Of a stretch of 64,000 nt of DNA, positions 51,260 through 59,810 are shown piece by piece. A program made the position numbers and the translations under genes. The notes under the pieces were generated by a model. It worked only from the letters and a program-made list of their open reading frames with translations. It made no database searches and was not told the DNA's origin. Position 1 is the stretch's first letter, and every line of letters begins with the position of its first letter. The stretch comes from an uncultured bacterium (lineage in GTDB: Bacteria; Bacillota; Clostridia; Lachnospirales; Lachnospiraceae), in the NCBI GenBank assembly GCA_948467735.1, contig CAOKFN010000004.1, forward strand, positions 62,001 to 126,000, given 5' to 3'.

Positions 51260-52752
51260 GCAGAAAAATTCCACCAAAAGATTCCTTAACGATTGCGAAA
51301 GAAGAAGCGGAATTGTGGAAAACAGAGAACGCAAAACTTTTGTTTACCACTTATCGAGGGCGGAACTGCGCATTGACAATACAAAATAACCGTCTCATGG
51401 CTGCTTCTTTTTTTCCACAGCATCCCAGCAAAGTAGGGGCTATTTATATTGGAAAAGTAAAAAATAAGGTCAAAAATCTGGATGTTTGTTTTGTGGAAAT
51501 TTCAGGAGGAGAATTATGTTTTCTTTCTCTGAAAAATATATCGGCCCCCTTTCTTTTGAATCGTAATTTTGATGGACGTATCTTAGAAGGAGACGAGCTT
51601 TTGGTACAGGTGATTCGCGACGCGCAGAAATCAAAACGTGCTTGTTTGACAATGGATGTGTCTTTGTCGAATGATTGCTTTGTGCTGACATTGGGTTCTG
51701 AGAAAGCAGGTTTTTCTTTTCAATTAAGTAAAGAGAGAAAAAATGCAATAAAAAAACTGCTCACGGGACAAGCAGTTATCAAAAACGGCCTTCTTGTGCA
51801 GAATTATGAGACTTTTCTTCCTGAAACAGAATGCTGCAGACTGAGAGCGGAGGGGATTGCGCCGGAAATGTTAAAGCTTCCTCCCATTGGAATGATTGTC
51901 AGAACAATGGCGGGAGACATAAAAAATAACGAAGAGCTGTTGAATTCATTTTATGAGCTTTACACACAATTTGTCAAGCTTTTGTCCATTGCAATGCACA
52001 GGAATTGTTTTTGCTGCTTGAAACAGGCGCCTATGGCGTTTGAAACTGTGGTACAGCAATTTATAATGGAAGAGGAGCATTCCATGGAGAACGTATCTTC
52101 CATGCAGGAAACAATTACAGCATCTAAAAGCGAAAGGACAGGCATTGCAGTCTATAACAGCGGAAACGCCGACAGCGTCGGCAGGGAAATTATTACCGAC
52201 CAAGAGTCTATGTTTGATATGCTAAAGGATTATTGTGAGGAATATAGAAAACAACATCCTTTGAATTTGAGCGTCAGATTATATCAGGATGACATGCTTT
52301 CGCTTTCCATGATGTATTCCATTGACAGCAGATTAGAGGCCGCTCTAGGCTCTCGTATATGGCTGAAATCCGGCGGTTATCTGATAATTGAGCCAACAGA
52401 AGCTTTGACCGTTATTGATGTTAATTCGGGCAAATGCGAGTGGGGCAGGAATCCGGAAGAAACCTATCGCAAAATTAATCTGGAAGCCGCATATGAGACA
52501 GCAATTCAACTGAAACTGCGAAATCTTTCAGGAATTATTATTATTGATTTTATCAATATGGAATCCGCAAAAGACAGGGCGGAACTTCTCAGCTATTTGA
52601 GAATTTTGGTAAAGCGTGACAAAATACCGACCACCGTGGTGGATATGACGCCCCTTGGTCTGGTTGAAATTACCCGGAAGAAAATAAATAAACCTTTGAG
52701 AGAACAGTTTTTATCGGAAACAGACGCGGAAACAAGCGAAGAGCAGTCCTAA
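51256..52752 (+). CDS. rng: ribonuclease E/G family protein
   Basis: A 498-residue RNase G-like endoribonuclease. It has an S1-like N-terminal part (GAIYIGKVKNKVKNLDVCFVEI) and a catalytic domain with Asp in ALTVIDVNSGK and in GIIIIDFINM, and NLEAAYETAIQLKLRNLSG. It processes rRNA and mRNA 5' ends. Residues about 269-285 (EEEHSMENVSSMQET) are three 18 bp repeat units, lying between the RNase-H-like part and the catalytic region. In many Clostridia this cluster continues with rplU-ysxB-rpmA, but those genes are not seen here. Confidence 0.92.
   Translation: MSRKIPPKDSLTIAKEEAELWKTENAKLLFTTYRGRNCALTIQNNRLMAASFFPQHPSKVGAIYIGKVKNKVKNLDVCFVEISGGELCFLSLKNISAPFLLNRNFDGRILEGDELLVQVIRDAQKSKRACLTMDVSLSNDCFVLTLGSEKAGFSFQLSKERKNAIKKLLTGQAVIKNGLLVQNYETFLPETECCRLRAEGIAPEMLKLPPIGMIVRTMAGDIKNNEELLNSFYELYTQFVKLLSIAMHRNCFCCLKQAPMAFETVVQQFIMEEEHSMENVSSMQETITASKSERTGIAVYNSGNADSVGREIITDQESMFDMLKDYCEEYRKQHPLNLSVRLYQDDMLSLSMMYSIDSRLEAALGSRIWLKSGGYLIIEPTEALTVIDVNSGKCEWGRNPEETYRKINLEAAYETAIQLKLRNLSGIIIIDFINMESAKDRAELLSYLRILVKRDKIPTTVVDMTPLGLVEITRKKINKPLREQFLSETDAETSEEQS
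52061..52110 (+). repeat. 18 bp palindrome-core repeat array (3 units) in the RNase E/G gene
   Basis: Cores are at 52064 (TAATGG), 52082 (CCATGG) and 52100 (CCATGC), exactly 18 bp apart, in forward orientation. Confidence 0.85.
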
Positions 52753-52794
52753 AAAAAGAGCTGCTCGTCTAAAATAAATCAAGGAGCATAACAA

Positions 52795-53352
52795 ATGGAA
52801 CTTATCAATTTTACAAAGGTGAAAGACGGAAAATATTTAAAAAATTATGAACTGACCTATCGAAATAAAGCGGGCAGAGAAAAAGTATATGAAATGGTCA
52901 GTCGCAGGGAATTAAAAAAAATTGAGGACATCGGCAGTCGTCCCAGCGGTGTTTCTATTGTAGCCACCTGCGAAGACAAGCTGCTGCTTCTTCACGAGTT
53001 CAGAATGGGAGTCAACCGTACTGTTTACAATTTATGCGCCGGAATGCTGGAACCGGAAGAATCCATAGAAAATTGTATCGCAAGAGAATTATATGAAGAA
53101 ACCGGCCTGAGAGTCAAAAATATTAAAAAGATTCTGCCCCCATCCTTTGCCGCAGTCGCCATTTCAGACACCACCACTTATATTGCTTTTGTGGAGGTCG
53201 AAGGACGTTTTGAAGATCATACTTCCGCCAACGAACAGATTGACGCCGGATTTTATACTCGTGACGAAGTAAAAAAACTGATAGAAACAGAACCGTTCAG
53301 CTCCAGAGCACAGCTGGCGGCATATTATTTTAGCTGCCATGAAAGTAATTAA
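52795..53352 (+). CDS. Nudix hydrolase (ADP-ribose pyrophosphatase-like)
   Basis: A 185-residue Nudix protein. The Nudix box is complete: G(5)E(7)REUxEExGU as GMLEPEESIENCIARELYEE then TGL. The N-terminal VVATCEDKLLLLHEFRMGVN and the downstream PPSFAAVAISDTTTYI fit ADP-ribose/NDP-sugar hydrolases. It follows rng by 42 bases after an AAGGAGC ribosome site. Confidence 0.9.
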   Translation: MELINFTKVKDGKYLKNYELTYRNKAGREKVYEMVSRRELKKIEDIGSRPSGVSIVATCEDKLLLLHEFRMGVNRTVYNLCAGMLEPEESIENCIARELYEETGLRVKNIKKILPPSFAAVAISDTTTYIAFVEVEGRFEDHTSANEQIDAGFYTRDEVKKLIETEPFSSRAQLAAYYFSCHESN

Positions 53353-53401
53353 TTTCACAAAGAAAAGCGTTTATCATAAAAATCAAAGGAGGTACAAATC
53401 C

Positions 53402-54598
53402 TTGAAATACAGCACGGAAAAACAGCGTTTTATCAAATATGCCGCCATCTTTACTGTTAGTTTGGCCGCATTGTACATCCGTTATCTGGGACGCGACATT
53501 ATCAGTTCCGATTTTGAGCACTGTCTAAGTTCATGGTATCGGGAAGTCACTCTGCCCGGCCCCGGAATCAACTCCCTGCTTTATTATACGGGCGATTATC
53601 CTATGCCCTATGCCTTTTTAATCTGGCTGCTGGGAAAACTGCCCGTTCCATTTTTATACAGCCTGAAAACAGTCAACACAATTTTTGATTTCATCCTCGC
53701 AGTGCTTATGGGAAAAATAGTCCTGCACTTTAAGCCGGAAAATCCTGACAGTTTTTTTCTGGGGTACAGCATCACCCTGCTTCTGCCAAATGTGATTCTC
53801 AACGGCAGTTTCTGGGGGCAATGCGACGGAACCTATTCCGTTTTTCTGCTGGCGGCCTTTTATTGCTGGCTGAAAAAGAAATTTCCTCCCATGATGATTT
53901 TTTTCGGACTTGCTTTTTCTTACAAGCTGCAGTCCGTATTTTTCCTGCCCTTTGTTATGATCGCCTATTGGCTGGAAAAAGAATTCTCCATCCTGCAGTT
54001 TCTGCTTGTTCCGCTCACTATGCTTATTATGAATATTCCCGCCGTACTTGCAGGATATTCGCCCATGATTACCTTTACCAAGTATATGGGACAGGCCGGC
54101 GGATATCCATGGCTTTATTATTTTTATCCCAATCTGTGGTTCTTTTTTCAGGCAAGACCCTACTATTTATTCAGCACCGGCGCCGTTCTGCTTGCCGTCA
54201 CCGCTCTGCTGATTTTTGTCCTGCTGCTGGTGAAAAAGAAGATAAGGCTTACTTCTGCGACAGCAATGCCCATTCTGCTCTGGACGGCTTATACCTGCGT
54301 CTTTTTTCTTCCGTCCATGCATGAGCGGTACGGTTATTTCATGGAACTTATCGCTGTTTGTCTGGCCATTTTAAACATACGTAATCTCTGGATTCCTGTC
54401 CTTATGATTTTATGTACCCTCCCCAAATATCTGTTTGCCGTAGGATTTGCAGACAATTCTATAAGTCTCCAGATGCTTGAGGCCATAGTCAATACCTTTT
54501 TATATATTGCTTTTACCTGCACCCTATGGCGCAGACTGTTCGCACCTTCCTCCGGCCAGCAGATAATAATGGAAAAAGAGCATCAAGCATTCCACTGA
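53402..54598 (+). CDS. polytopic membrane protein, GT-C mannosyltransferase-like
   Basis: A 398-residue protein with about ten hydrophobic segments. The first periplasmic loop contains SSDFEHCLSSWY, and a later loop is SFWGQCDGTYSVF, resembling the acidic first-loop pattern of GT-C glycosyltransferases. FLPSMHERYGYFMELIAV is a motif shared with bacterial GT-C/GPI-mannosyltransferase-like proteins. The TTG at 53402 is chosen because AAAGGAGGT precedes it by eight bases; an upstream ATG overlaps the Nudix gene. Its C-terminal tail (MEKEHQAFH) holds a degenerate 18 bp unit. Confidence 0.72.
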   Translation: MKYSTEKQRFIKYAAIFTVSLAALYIRYLGRDIISSDFEHCLSSWYREVTLPGPGINSLLYYTGDYPMPYAFLIWLLGKLPVPFLYSLKTVNTIFDFILAVLMGKIVLHFKPENPDSFFLGYSITLLLPNVILNGSFWGQCDGTYSVFLLAAFYCWLKKKFPPMMIFFGLAFSYKLQSVFFLPFVMIAYWLEKEFSILQFLLVPLTMLIMNIPAVLAGYSPMITFTKYMGQAGGYPWLYYFYPNLWFFFQARPYYLFSTGAVLLAVTALLIFVLLLVKKKIRLTSATAMPILLWTAYTCVFFLPSMHERYGYFMELIAVCLAILNIRNLWIPVLMILCTLPKYLFAVGFADNSISLQMLEAIVNTFLYIAFTCTLWRRLFAPSSGQQIIMEKEHQAFH

Positions 54599-54634
54599 CC
54601 GAATTATTTTTGTCACAAAAAGGAGCAGAAGCAG

Positions 54635-55510
54635 ATGTTAAATGTAGAAAAAAAGATAATAGAGTGGATAAATCAACATATCGTTTTCATTGCGCTGATT
54701 TTTGTTATCATATCGGCCGCTGTGATGCGCTTAGCCGGAAGAAATTATATGGGAAATGACTATCATTTCTCTTTATATGATATTCCGGGCAACTGTCATA
54801 CGCTGTTGTACCGAACCCTTGCAGAACTGTTGATGAAACGTCCCGATACCGCCGTCACTCTGTTGAAGCTTCTAGCATATGCGGGAGATTTTGCCGTCGC
54901 CATTCTTACTTTAGTACTTCTGCACAACAAGACGCAGAAAATCGCAGACCTTCGCACATTTTTTATCACGACGGCCTGCCTGATGTCTCCTGTATCTCTG
55001 ATTTACAGCGTCAGCGGCATGAAAATTGACTCTGTCTGTATGAGCCTTCTGCTGATAGGCCTTCTGCTTTATAGCAGGAACTTCATTCTCCCTGCCATTT
55101 CCGCTGTGCTTCTCACTGCCTTTCTCTCCACTGCCTATTGGCCTATTGCCGCCATGTTTCTGGCTTCTATGTTGGCAAAGCATCGAAAGAAAGGGCACTT
55201 TAGCGTTCAATCAATCCTAGCCCTTGTCTTGACGGTTCTCTGTCTGGTGTTATCTTTTGCATTAGAAAAATCCGCCGACGGAAATTACTTTTGGGGAAAA
55301 ATTTTTATCATAAATCCTTCCACCGGACAATGTTATGCCAACGCTGGACAATGGATCGGAGGTATGTGCGAAATCTACGGATACTTTTTTGCCACAACAG
55401 TTCTTATTCTGGCGTTGAAATACAGAAGAATGCGAATCCCCGCCCTAGTTCTACAAATAATTGTAACAATGTATGCAGGCTGGCAGCAAACTTCTTATTG
55501 GGCAATATAG
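54635..55510 (+). CDS. polytopic membrane protein, shorter relative of the preceding gene
   Basis: A 291-residue protein with about eight hydrophobic segments and a first-loop FSLYDIPGNCHTLLY. It resembles the start of the preceding GT-C-like protein (short loop, RYLGRDI versus RLAGRNYMGND) but lacks the C-terminal FLPSMHERYG region, so it may be a truncated or accessory relative. AAGGAGC precedes the ATG. An 18 bp repeat array begins directly after its stop. No function can be assigned. Confidence 0.65.
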   Translation: MLNVEKKIIEWINQHIVFIALIFVIISAAVMRLAGRNYMGNDYHFSLYDIPGNCHTLLYRTLAELLMKRPDTAVTLLKLLAYAGDFAVAILTLVLLHNKTQKIADLRTFFITTACLMSPVSLIYSVSGMKIDSVCMSLLLIGLLLYSRNFILPAISAVLLTAFLSTAYWPIAAMFLASMLAKHRKKGHFSVQSILALVLTVLCLVLSFALEKSADGNYFWGKIFIINPSTGQCYANAGQWIGGMCEIYGYFFATTVLILALKYRRMRIPALVLQIIVTMYAGWQQTSYWAI

Positions 55511-55512
55511 AG

Positions 55513-55567
55513 CATTTCATTGGAAGAGCAGCATTCCATGGAAGAAGAGCATTCCATGGAAGAACTT
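55513..55567 (+). repeat. 18 bp palindrome-core repeat array (3 units), intergenic
   Basis: Cores are at 55518 (CATTGG), 55536 and 55554 (both CCATGG), exactly 18 bp apart. They lie in the short gap between the membrane protein stop and the ATG at 55586, hence outside any coding frame. Confidence 0.9.
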
Positions 55568-55585
55568 TTCTTAGAGGTATAATTT

Positions 55586-55975
55586 ATGAAAATTAATATA
55601 AATTCTCCAGCTTATTTCAGTCAGCATTATGGCATAGATGATGAAGTTTCTACATTTTGTCAAAGAGTATATGAGTTTTTTCTGGACAAAGAATACAGCG
55701 ATACTTTGCAAACAATTGGAATTATGCCGGTAATCGCTCCGACAGAAATTTATAATAAAGGGGTATGGAAAGAATCTGTAAAATGGATTGGTAATAAAAG
55801 CTGTGCAATTATTACTATAAGAATGGATTTTGATAAATATTATAAGGCAGACAGCTATGAAAAAACGATTCAAATAAAAGAAATGATACTTAAAGCAATA
55901 AACAAGGTAAAATCCAAGGGAGGCTTCAATTATAAGCAATTTGAAGAGGATATTTGTTCAATATCCATGGAATAG
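55586..55975 (+). CDS. Imm44-like putative immunity protein
   Basis: A 129-residue soluble protein (YSDTLQTIGIMPVIAP, IITIRMDFDKYYKAD, NKVKSKGGFNYKQFEEDI). The order of strands and the GFNYKQFEEDI end recall Imm44-type immunity proteins of polymorphic toxin systems. This is a recollection, not a search result. It has no toxin neighbour here. AT-rich codon use differs from flanking genes, which fits transfer. The last codons contain one TCCATGGAA repeat core (SISME stop). Ribosome site AGAGGT precedes the ATG. Confidence 0.5.
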   Translation: MKININSPAYFSQHYGIDDEVSTFCQRVYEFFLDKEYSDTLQTIGIMPVIAPTEIYNKGVWKESVKWIGNKSCAIITIRMDFDKYYKADSYEKTIQIKEMILKAINKVKSKGGFNYKQFEEDICSISME

Positions 55976-56302
55976 AGTAAGGTGTCAAGGGGAATATCTG
56001 CAACTATTCGCAAAAGACAACTTTAACGAATAGTTGGCCCTGATAGTCATATTGTCGTTATGAAATAGACGTTTTGGCAGATATTGCGTTTAATTTCTTG
56101 ACATCCTTGCGCCCAAGACCTGCAGCGGCCCCTCGACCGTGCTGAAGCCGACAGCAAAAGCCTTTGTACGAGTTCGCTGCTTGGCTATCATTACGCCAAC
56201 CGCCGCTTGGCCTGCGGCGGCGTAAAAATCGCGAATAGCTGCCCCGCCTGTCTAAAAGCTGTGAGCTGTCACCAGCCCGCCCAAACCACTTCAGCTTCTG
56301 AA
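55976..56302. other. 327 bp region between convergent genes
   Basis: A 10 bp hairpin (CAACTATTCG 56001-56010 with CGAATAGTTG 56027-56036) may serve as a terminator. Further on, a GC-rich hairpin CCGCCGC (56200-56206) pairs with GCGGCGG (56214-56220). The region 56100-56300 is much more GC-rich than the flanking genes. An 82-codon minus-strand open frame there (56058-56306) is low-complexity and is not called. Confidence 0.4.
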
Positions 56303-57952
56303 TCAATTGGTAAAATAATAAAGACTTCTATTGGCGACAGAATCAAATTTTATAAGAAGATGTCCCGCAATCTCAAAAGAATCACCAAATTGATATTCTT
56401 CATTATTTACAGCTACTACAACATTATTGGTCTGCATGGGCGCATCTACATAATAATTGTAATAATTATATGCCCAAGTTCTGCCATTATCTAATAAACA
56501 AATATAATTAGATGTTTCGTCAATAACTCTGCAGATATCGGCGTCATTGGAACCGTCAAAGAGATAAATATATTCGGCATCAAGCTCACTGACATAAGAA
56601 CAAAATTCTTTTAGATCAGCATGCTGTTCTTCCTTGGAAAACAATTCTTTATAAGAAACTGCACAGAGGAAAAGAATTGCCACATATCCCGCGGCATAAA
56701 GCCAATTCTGCTGTTTCGTCTGTAAATTTCGTATTCTCCCAATAAGAAAAATACAGGTAACGCACATTAAGGGCAGCATTCCTATTAGATGATAACGGTA
56801 TTCATAGGTGGAGGATCCGCCTCTGGGAAATGAAATAATTAACACAAAAACATTCCAAATAAAGACTGATAATAACAGCAAGGTTCTCAATGAAATACTC
56901 TTTTTCCATGGAATACTATTATTCCATGGATTATCCTCACTTGTCCTGAAAGATGCTGTTTCCTGAATCAGATATTTGGGGGAACAGAGTATATTTTTGG
57001 CCTCATAGATTCCGGCAATAAGCATTACCAATACCAGCATGCATTTTGCCAGCACCTGAATCCCCTTAACGGACAAAACCTGAAGTTCAAAGCTTTCTGT
57101 TGCGCCGCCATACAGTTCAAACATGCCGAAAAAGCAGGTTGATATACTTGCCAGCATTTGATGTACGCTGCACAACGTCATACGATTCCCAACTGCGCCG
57201 CCCATCAGCATCGTGTTGATTTTCCATCCCAATAATGTGAAAACACCCGAACAAATCATTAGAAAAATTGTACTGTTTGGCATTCTCTCCCATTTCAAGA
57301 ACTTATATCCAATATAAGCAGCAAACACCGGAAACACGCCGCAGACTGTCACATAAACGCCGCTGGACATGGAGGACAGAAGAAACAGTCCTAAATAACC
57401 AGCCATAAGTAATTTTATAGAGATAGAAAGATGCTCTTTCGCCTGCTGATTATTTAGATGCAGAATCAATCCTGCCAGCAGAAGCGGAATTGATACTTTA
57501 ATAATATACTGCCCGCCGCCAAAAAATAACATATTATAATAATCCAGCATCCCAATCCGAAAGGGAATTATAAGCAGATTGGTACACAAAAGAGGATATA
57601 ATAAATCCTCTCCACGGAACAGAAAAAATATAATGCATAAAAAACAGCCAAGAAATAATATATTTGACAGTCCAAATGATAAAACAATATTTTGAGTTAC
57701 AGCATAAAAAGGGAGCGCAAATATACTGCTGCAATCCCATTCCAATGTAGTCAGATAATCCCAATCAGGCAGAAGGATACTCTTTTGTCTCCAGATCTCC
57801 GCTATATGATTGAACAATTTTCCGGTATCACAATCCAAATTCCTATCAATTAAGGTAATATTGCTAAATGAAATCAGGAAAAACTGTATCGCCAACAAAA
57901 TGGCCAGTGCCATTTTGACGGGTTCTTTTCTGATATCTTTTGCTATCTTCAT
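56303..57952 (-). CDS. large polytopic membrane protein, GT-C-like
   Basis: A protein of about 549 residues with some 11-12 hydrophobic segments in the first 480 residues and an extracytoplasmic C-terminal tail of about 120 residues. Early loops contain LIDRNLDCDTGKLFNHI and PDWDYLTTLEWDCSS, acidic loop patterns like those of GT-C glycosyltransferases, but no named family is certain. ATG at 57952 is used; a TTG two codons upstream is better spaced from AAAGGAG. Residues about 339-350 (NNSIPWKKSIS) are a two-unit 18 bp repeat read in a different frame from the other loci. Confidence 0.72.
   Translation of the reverse strand: MKIAKDIRKEPVKMALAILLAIQFFLISFSNITLIDRNLDCDTGKLFNHIAEIWRQKSILLPDWDYLTTLEWDCSSIFALPFYAVTQNIVLSFGLSNILFLGCFLCIIFFLFRGEDLLYPLLCTNLLIIPFRIGMLDYYNMLFFGGGQYIIKVSIPLLLAGLILHLNNQQAKEHLSISIKLLMAGYLGLFLLSSMSSGVYVTVCGVFPVFAAYIGYKFLKWERMPNSTIFLMICSGVFTLLGWKINTMLMGGAVGNRMTLCSVHQMLASISTCFFGMFELYGGATESFELQVLSVKGIQVLAKCMLVLVMLIAGIYEAKNILCSPKYLIQETASFRTSEDNPWNNSIPWKKSISLRTLLLLSVFIWNVFVLIISFPRGGSSTYEYRYHLIGMLPLMCVTCIFLIGRIRNLQTKQQNWLYAAGYVAILFLCAVSYKELFSKEEQHADLKEFCSYVSELDAEYIYLFDGSNDADICRVIDETSNYICLLDNGRTWAYNYYNYYVDAPMQTNNVVVAVNNEEYQFGDSFEIAGHLLIKFDSVANRSLYYFTN
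56903..56936 (-). repeat. 18 bp palindrome-core repeat array (2-3 units), alternative reading frame
   Basis: Cores are at 56906 and 56924, 18 bp apart, forward on the minus strand. The host gene reads ATT CCA TGG AAA (Ile-Pro-Trp-Lys) instead of TCC ATG GAA (Ser-Met-Glu). Confidence 0.88.
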
Positions 57953-58145
57953 GTTCAAGCTCACTCCTTTAATTGGGACATCCCTTTCTTTTTCCCATGA
58001 CTTTATCATCATACTACAATAAAAGATTTTGGTCAACATCAGAAAGTCGTGAATCACAGAAATCGCTTGTCGGAATAAAAATTGATAATGGCAGTATATT
58101 TAGGACTATAGGATTTCCAGTCTCAAAATAGGATTTCTATTATCA

Positions 58146-58187
58146 AAAAAGAATCCTCAAATTCAATATATTTGAAGATTCTTTTAT
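58146..58187 (-). terminator. terminator after the flotillin gene
   Basis: On the minus strand, AAAGAATCTTCAAAT pairs with ATTTGAGGATTCTTT, followed by a T run. Confidence 0.8.
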
Positions 58188-58267
58188 GACATTACAAACT
58201 ATTTATATCAATTCAAGCCAAACTGTAGAAAACATGGCAAACTGCCCCGCAAAGGCATTCGTAAATT

Positions 58268-59707
58268 TTACTCATCAATTTGTGACGACTTTTTTTCTAC
58301 GGCCGCCTTTCCCGCAAGGAAACCGGACAAAACTGCCTGCAGGTCAACTCCTGTTGCTTCCTTTAACCCATCCGTGATCTGTACTACGGTTCCCATAACA
58401 TCCTTCATCAATTTTGATGAATTGCCGTCCCCATACATCGTAATTCTATCCACACTTGAAAGCGGTTCCGCAGCATTCTTAACAACTTCAGGCAACGCCC
58501 TAAAGTACATTTCCAACACTGCCGCCTCTCCCATCTTTGCCATAGCTTCCGCTTTTTTCTCAATACCATCCGCTTCCGCTACGGCTTTTGCGCGGATGGC
58601 CTCCGCCTCGGCAAGTCCTCGGGTACGGATACCGTCCGCTTCCTGTTCCATGGTATAACGCTTTGCCTCGGCTTGGGCTTTCATGGCTTCCGCTTCTTTT
58701 TCCGTCTCAAACTTTCTTGCTTCCGCTTCTCTCTGCCGCTCATACAATGCCGCGTCCGCAAGCTGCTGTTTTGCGAATTTCTCCGCTTCCGCTTTCTTTT
58801 TTACCTGTGCGTCCAAGGACTGTTCCATAACTTCCGCTTCCCGCTGTTTTAACAGAATTTCCTTTTCCTGTTTTGCGATATTGGCGTTGGCAGTAGTAAT
58901 TTCCACGGTTTTTCGCTGCTCTTCTTCCTGAATGCGGTAAGCTGCGTCGGCCTCCGCACGTTTAATATCGGATTCACGTTTTAATTCCGCCTTCTGAATT
59001 GCCAGCTCATTCTGTTTCTTAGCAATCTCAGATTCGGCGTTTACCTCCGCTTCATTTGCTTCTCGTTTGGCGTTTGCCTGTGCCTTTGCAATCTCCTTCT
59101 CGCTCTCCGCACGGGAAATGGACGCATTTTTCTGAATTTTAACAATATTATCGACACCAAGGTTTTCAATGACGCCGTTGCCGTCCACAAAGTTCTGCAC
59201 ATTGAAGCTGATAATGTCAAGGCCCATGGCCGCCAAATCAGGCTCCGCGTTTTCTTTTACCAGTATCGCAAATTTCTGACGATCGGAAACCATTTCCTCC
59301 AAGGCCATTTTTCCCACAATCTCACGCACGTTGCCTTCCAGAACTTCTCTCGCCACCCCTCCGATATATTCGGCTTTCTTGTTCAGGAAGTTCTGCGCCG
59401 CTAATTTCAATCGCTCCTCGTTGTCGCTGATTTTGACATTGACAGTCGCATCCACGTTAATATTTATGTAGTCTGCCGTGGGCACCGCATTTGAAGTCTT
59501 CACATCAATGGGAATCAGCTGTAGGTTCAGTTCATCTTTTCTCTCAAGGAAGGGAATCTTAATTCCGGCTTTTCCAATCAATACCTTGGGATTTTTTCTT
59601 AATCCGGAGATTATGATGGCAGTGTCAGGAGATGCCTTTACATATCCGGTAAAAAAGATTACCAATAGAAATACCAAAACAATACTTAAAACAATCCATC
59701 CAAACAT
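58268..59707 (-). CDS. flotillin family protein (SPFH, FloT/YuaG-like)
   Basis: A 479-residue membrane-anchored scaffold protein. It has an N-terminal hairpin helix (IVLSIVLVFLLVIFFTGYV), an SPFH domain (about residues 30-200, SPDTAIIISGL) and a long Ala/Glu-rich coiled coil (about 200-400; EAEA and AEADG repeats). A conserved C-terminal end follows (MGEAAVLEMYFRALPEVV, KDVMGTVVQITDGLKEATGV). Flotillins organise membrane microdomains. No NfeD partner gene is adjacent, which is unusual because many bacterial flotillins have one. Confidence 0.93.
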   Translation of the reverse strand: MFGWIVLSIVLVFLLVIFFTGYVKASPDTAIIISGLRKNPKVLIGKAGIKIPFLERKDELNLQLIPIDVKTSNAVPTADYININVDATVNVKISDNEERLKLAAQNFLNKKAEYIGGVAREVLEGNVREIVGKMALEEMVSDRQKFAILVKENAEPDLAAMGLDIISFNVQNFVDGNGVIENLGVDNIVKIQKNASISRAESEKEIAKAQANAKREANEAEVNAESEIAKKQNELAIQKAELKRESDIKRAEADAAYRIQEEEQRKTVEITTANANIAKQEKEILLKQREAEVMEQSLDAQVKKKAEAEKFAKQQLADAALYERQREAEARKFETEKEAEAMKAQAEAKRYTMEQEADGIRTRGLAEAEAIRAKAVAEADGIEKKAEAMAKMGEAAVLEMYFRALPEVVKNAAEPLSSVDRITMYGDGNSSKLMKDVMGTVVQITDGLKEATGVDLQAVLSGFLAGKAAVEKKSSQIDE

Positions 59708-59810
59708 AATTCATTCCTCCTGCTTTTTCATAAATTTATCATCATTTGTTGAAACATTACCCATGGAACCAAAACAAACCCCGGCATCTTTGGAAAGTTC
59801 TTCTTTTGCT

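Noticed and set aside
56058..56306. An 82-codon minus-strand frame after the Imm44-like gene
   Set aside because: Arg/Gly-rich low-complexity translation of a GC-rich hairpin region; no start signal.
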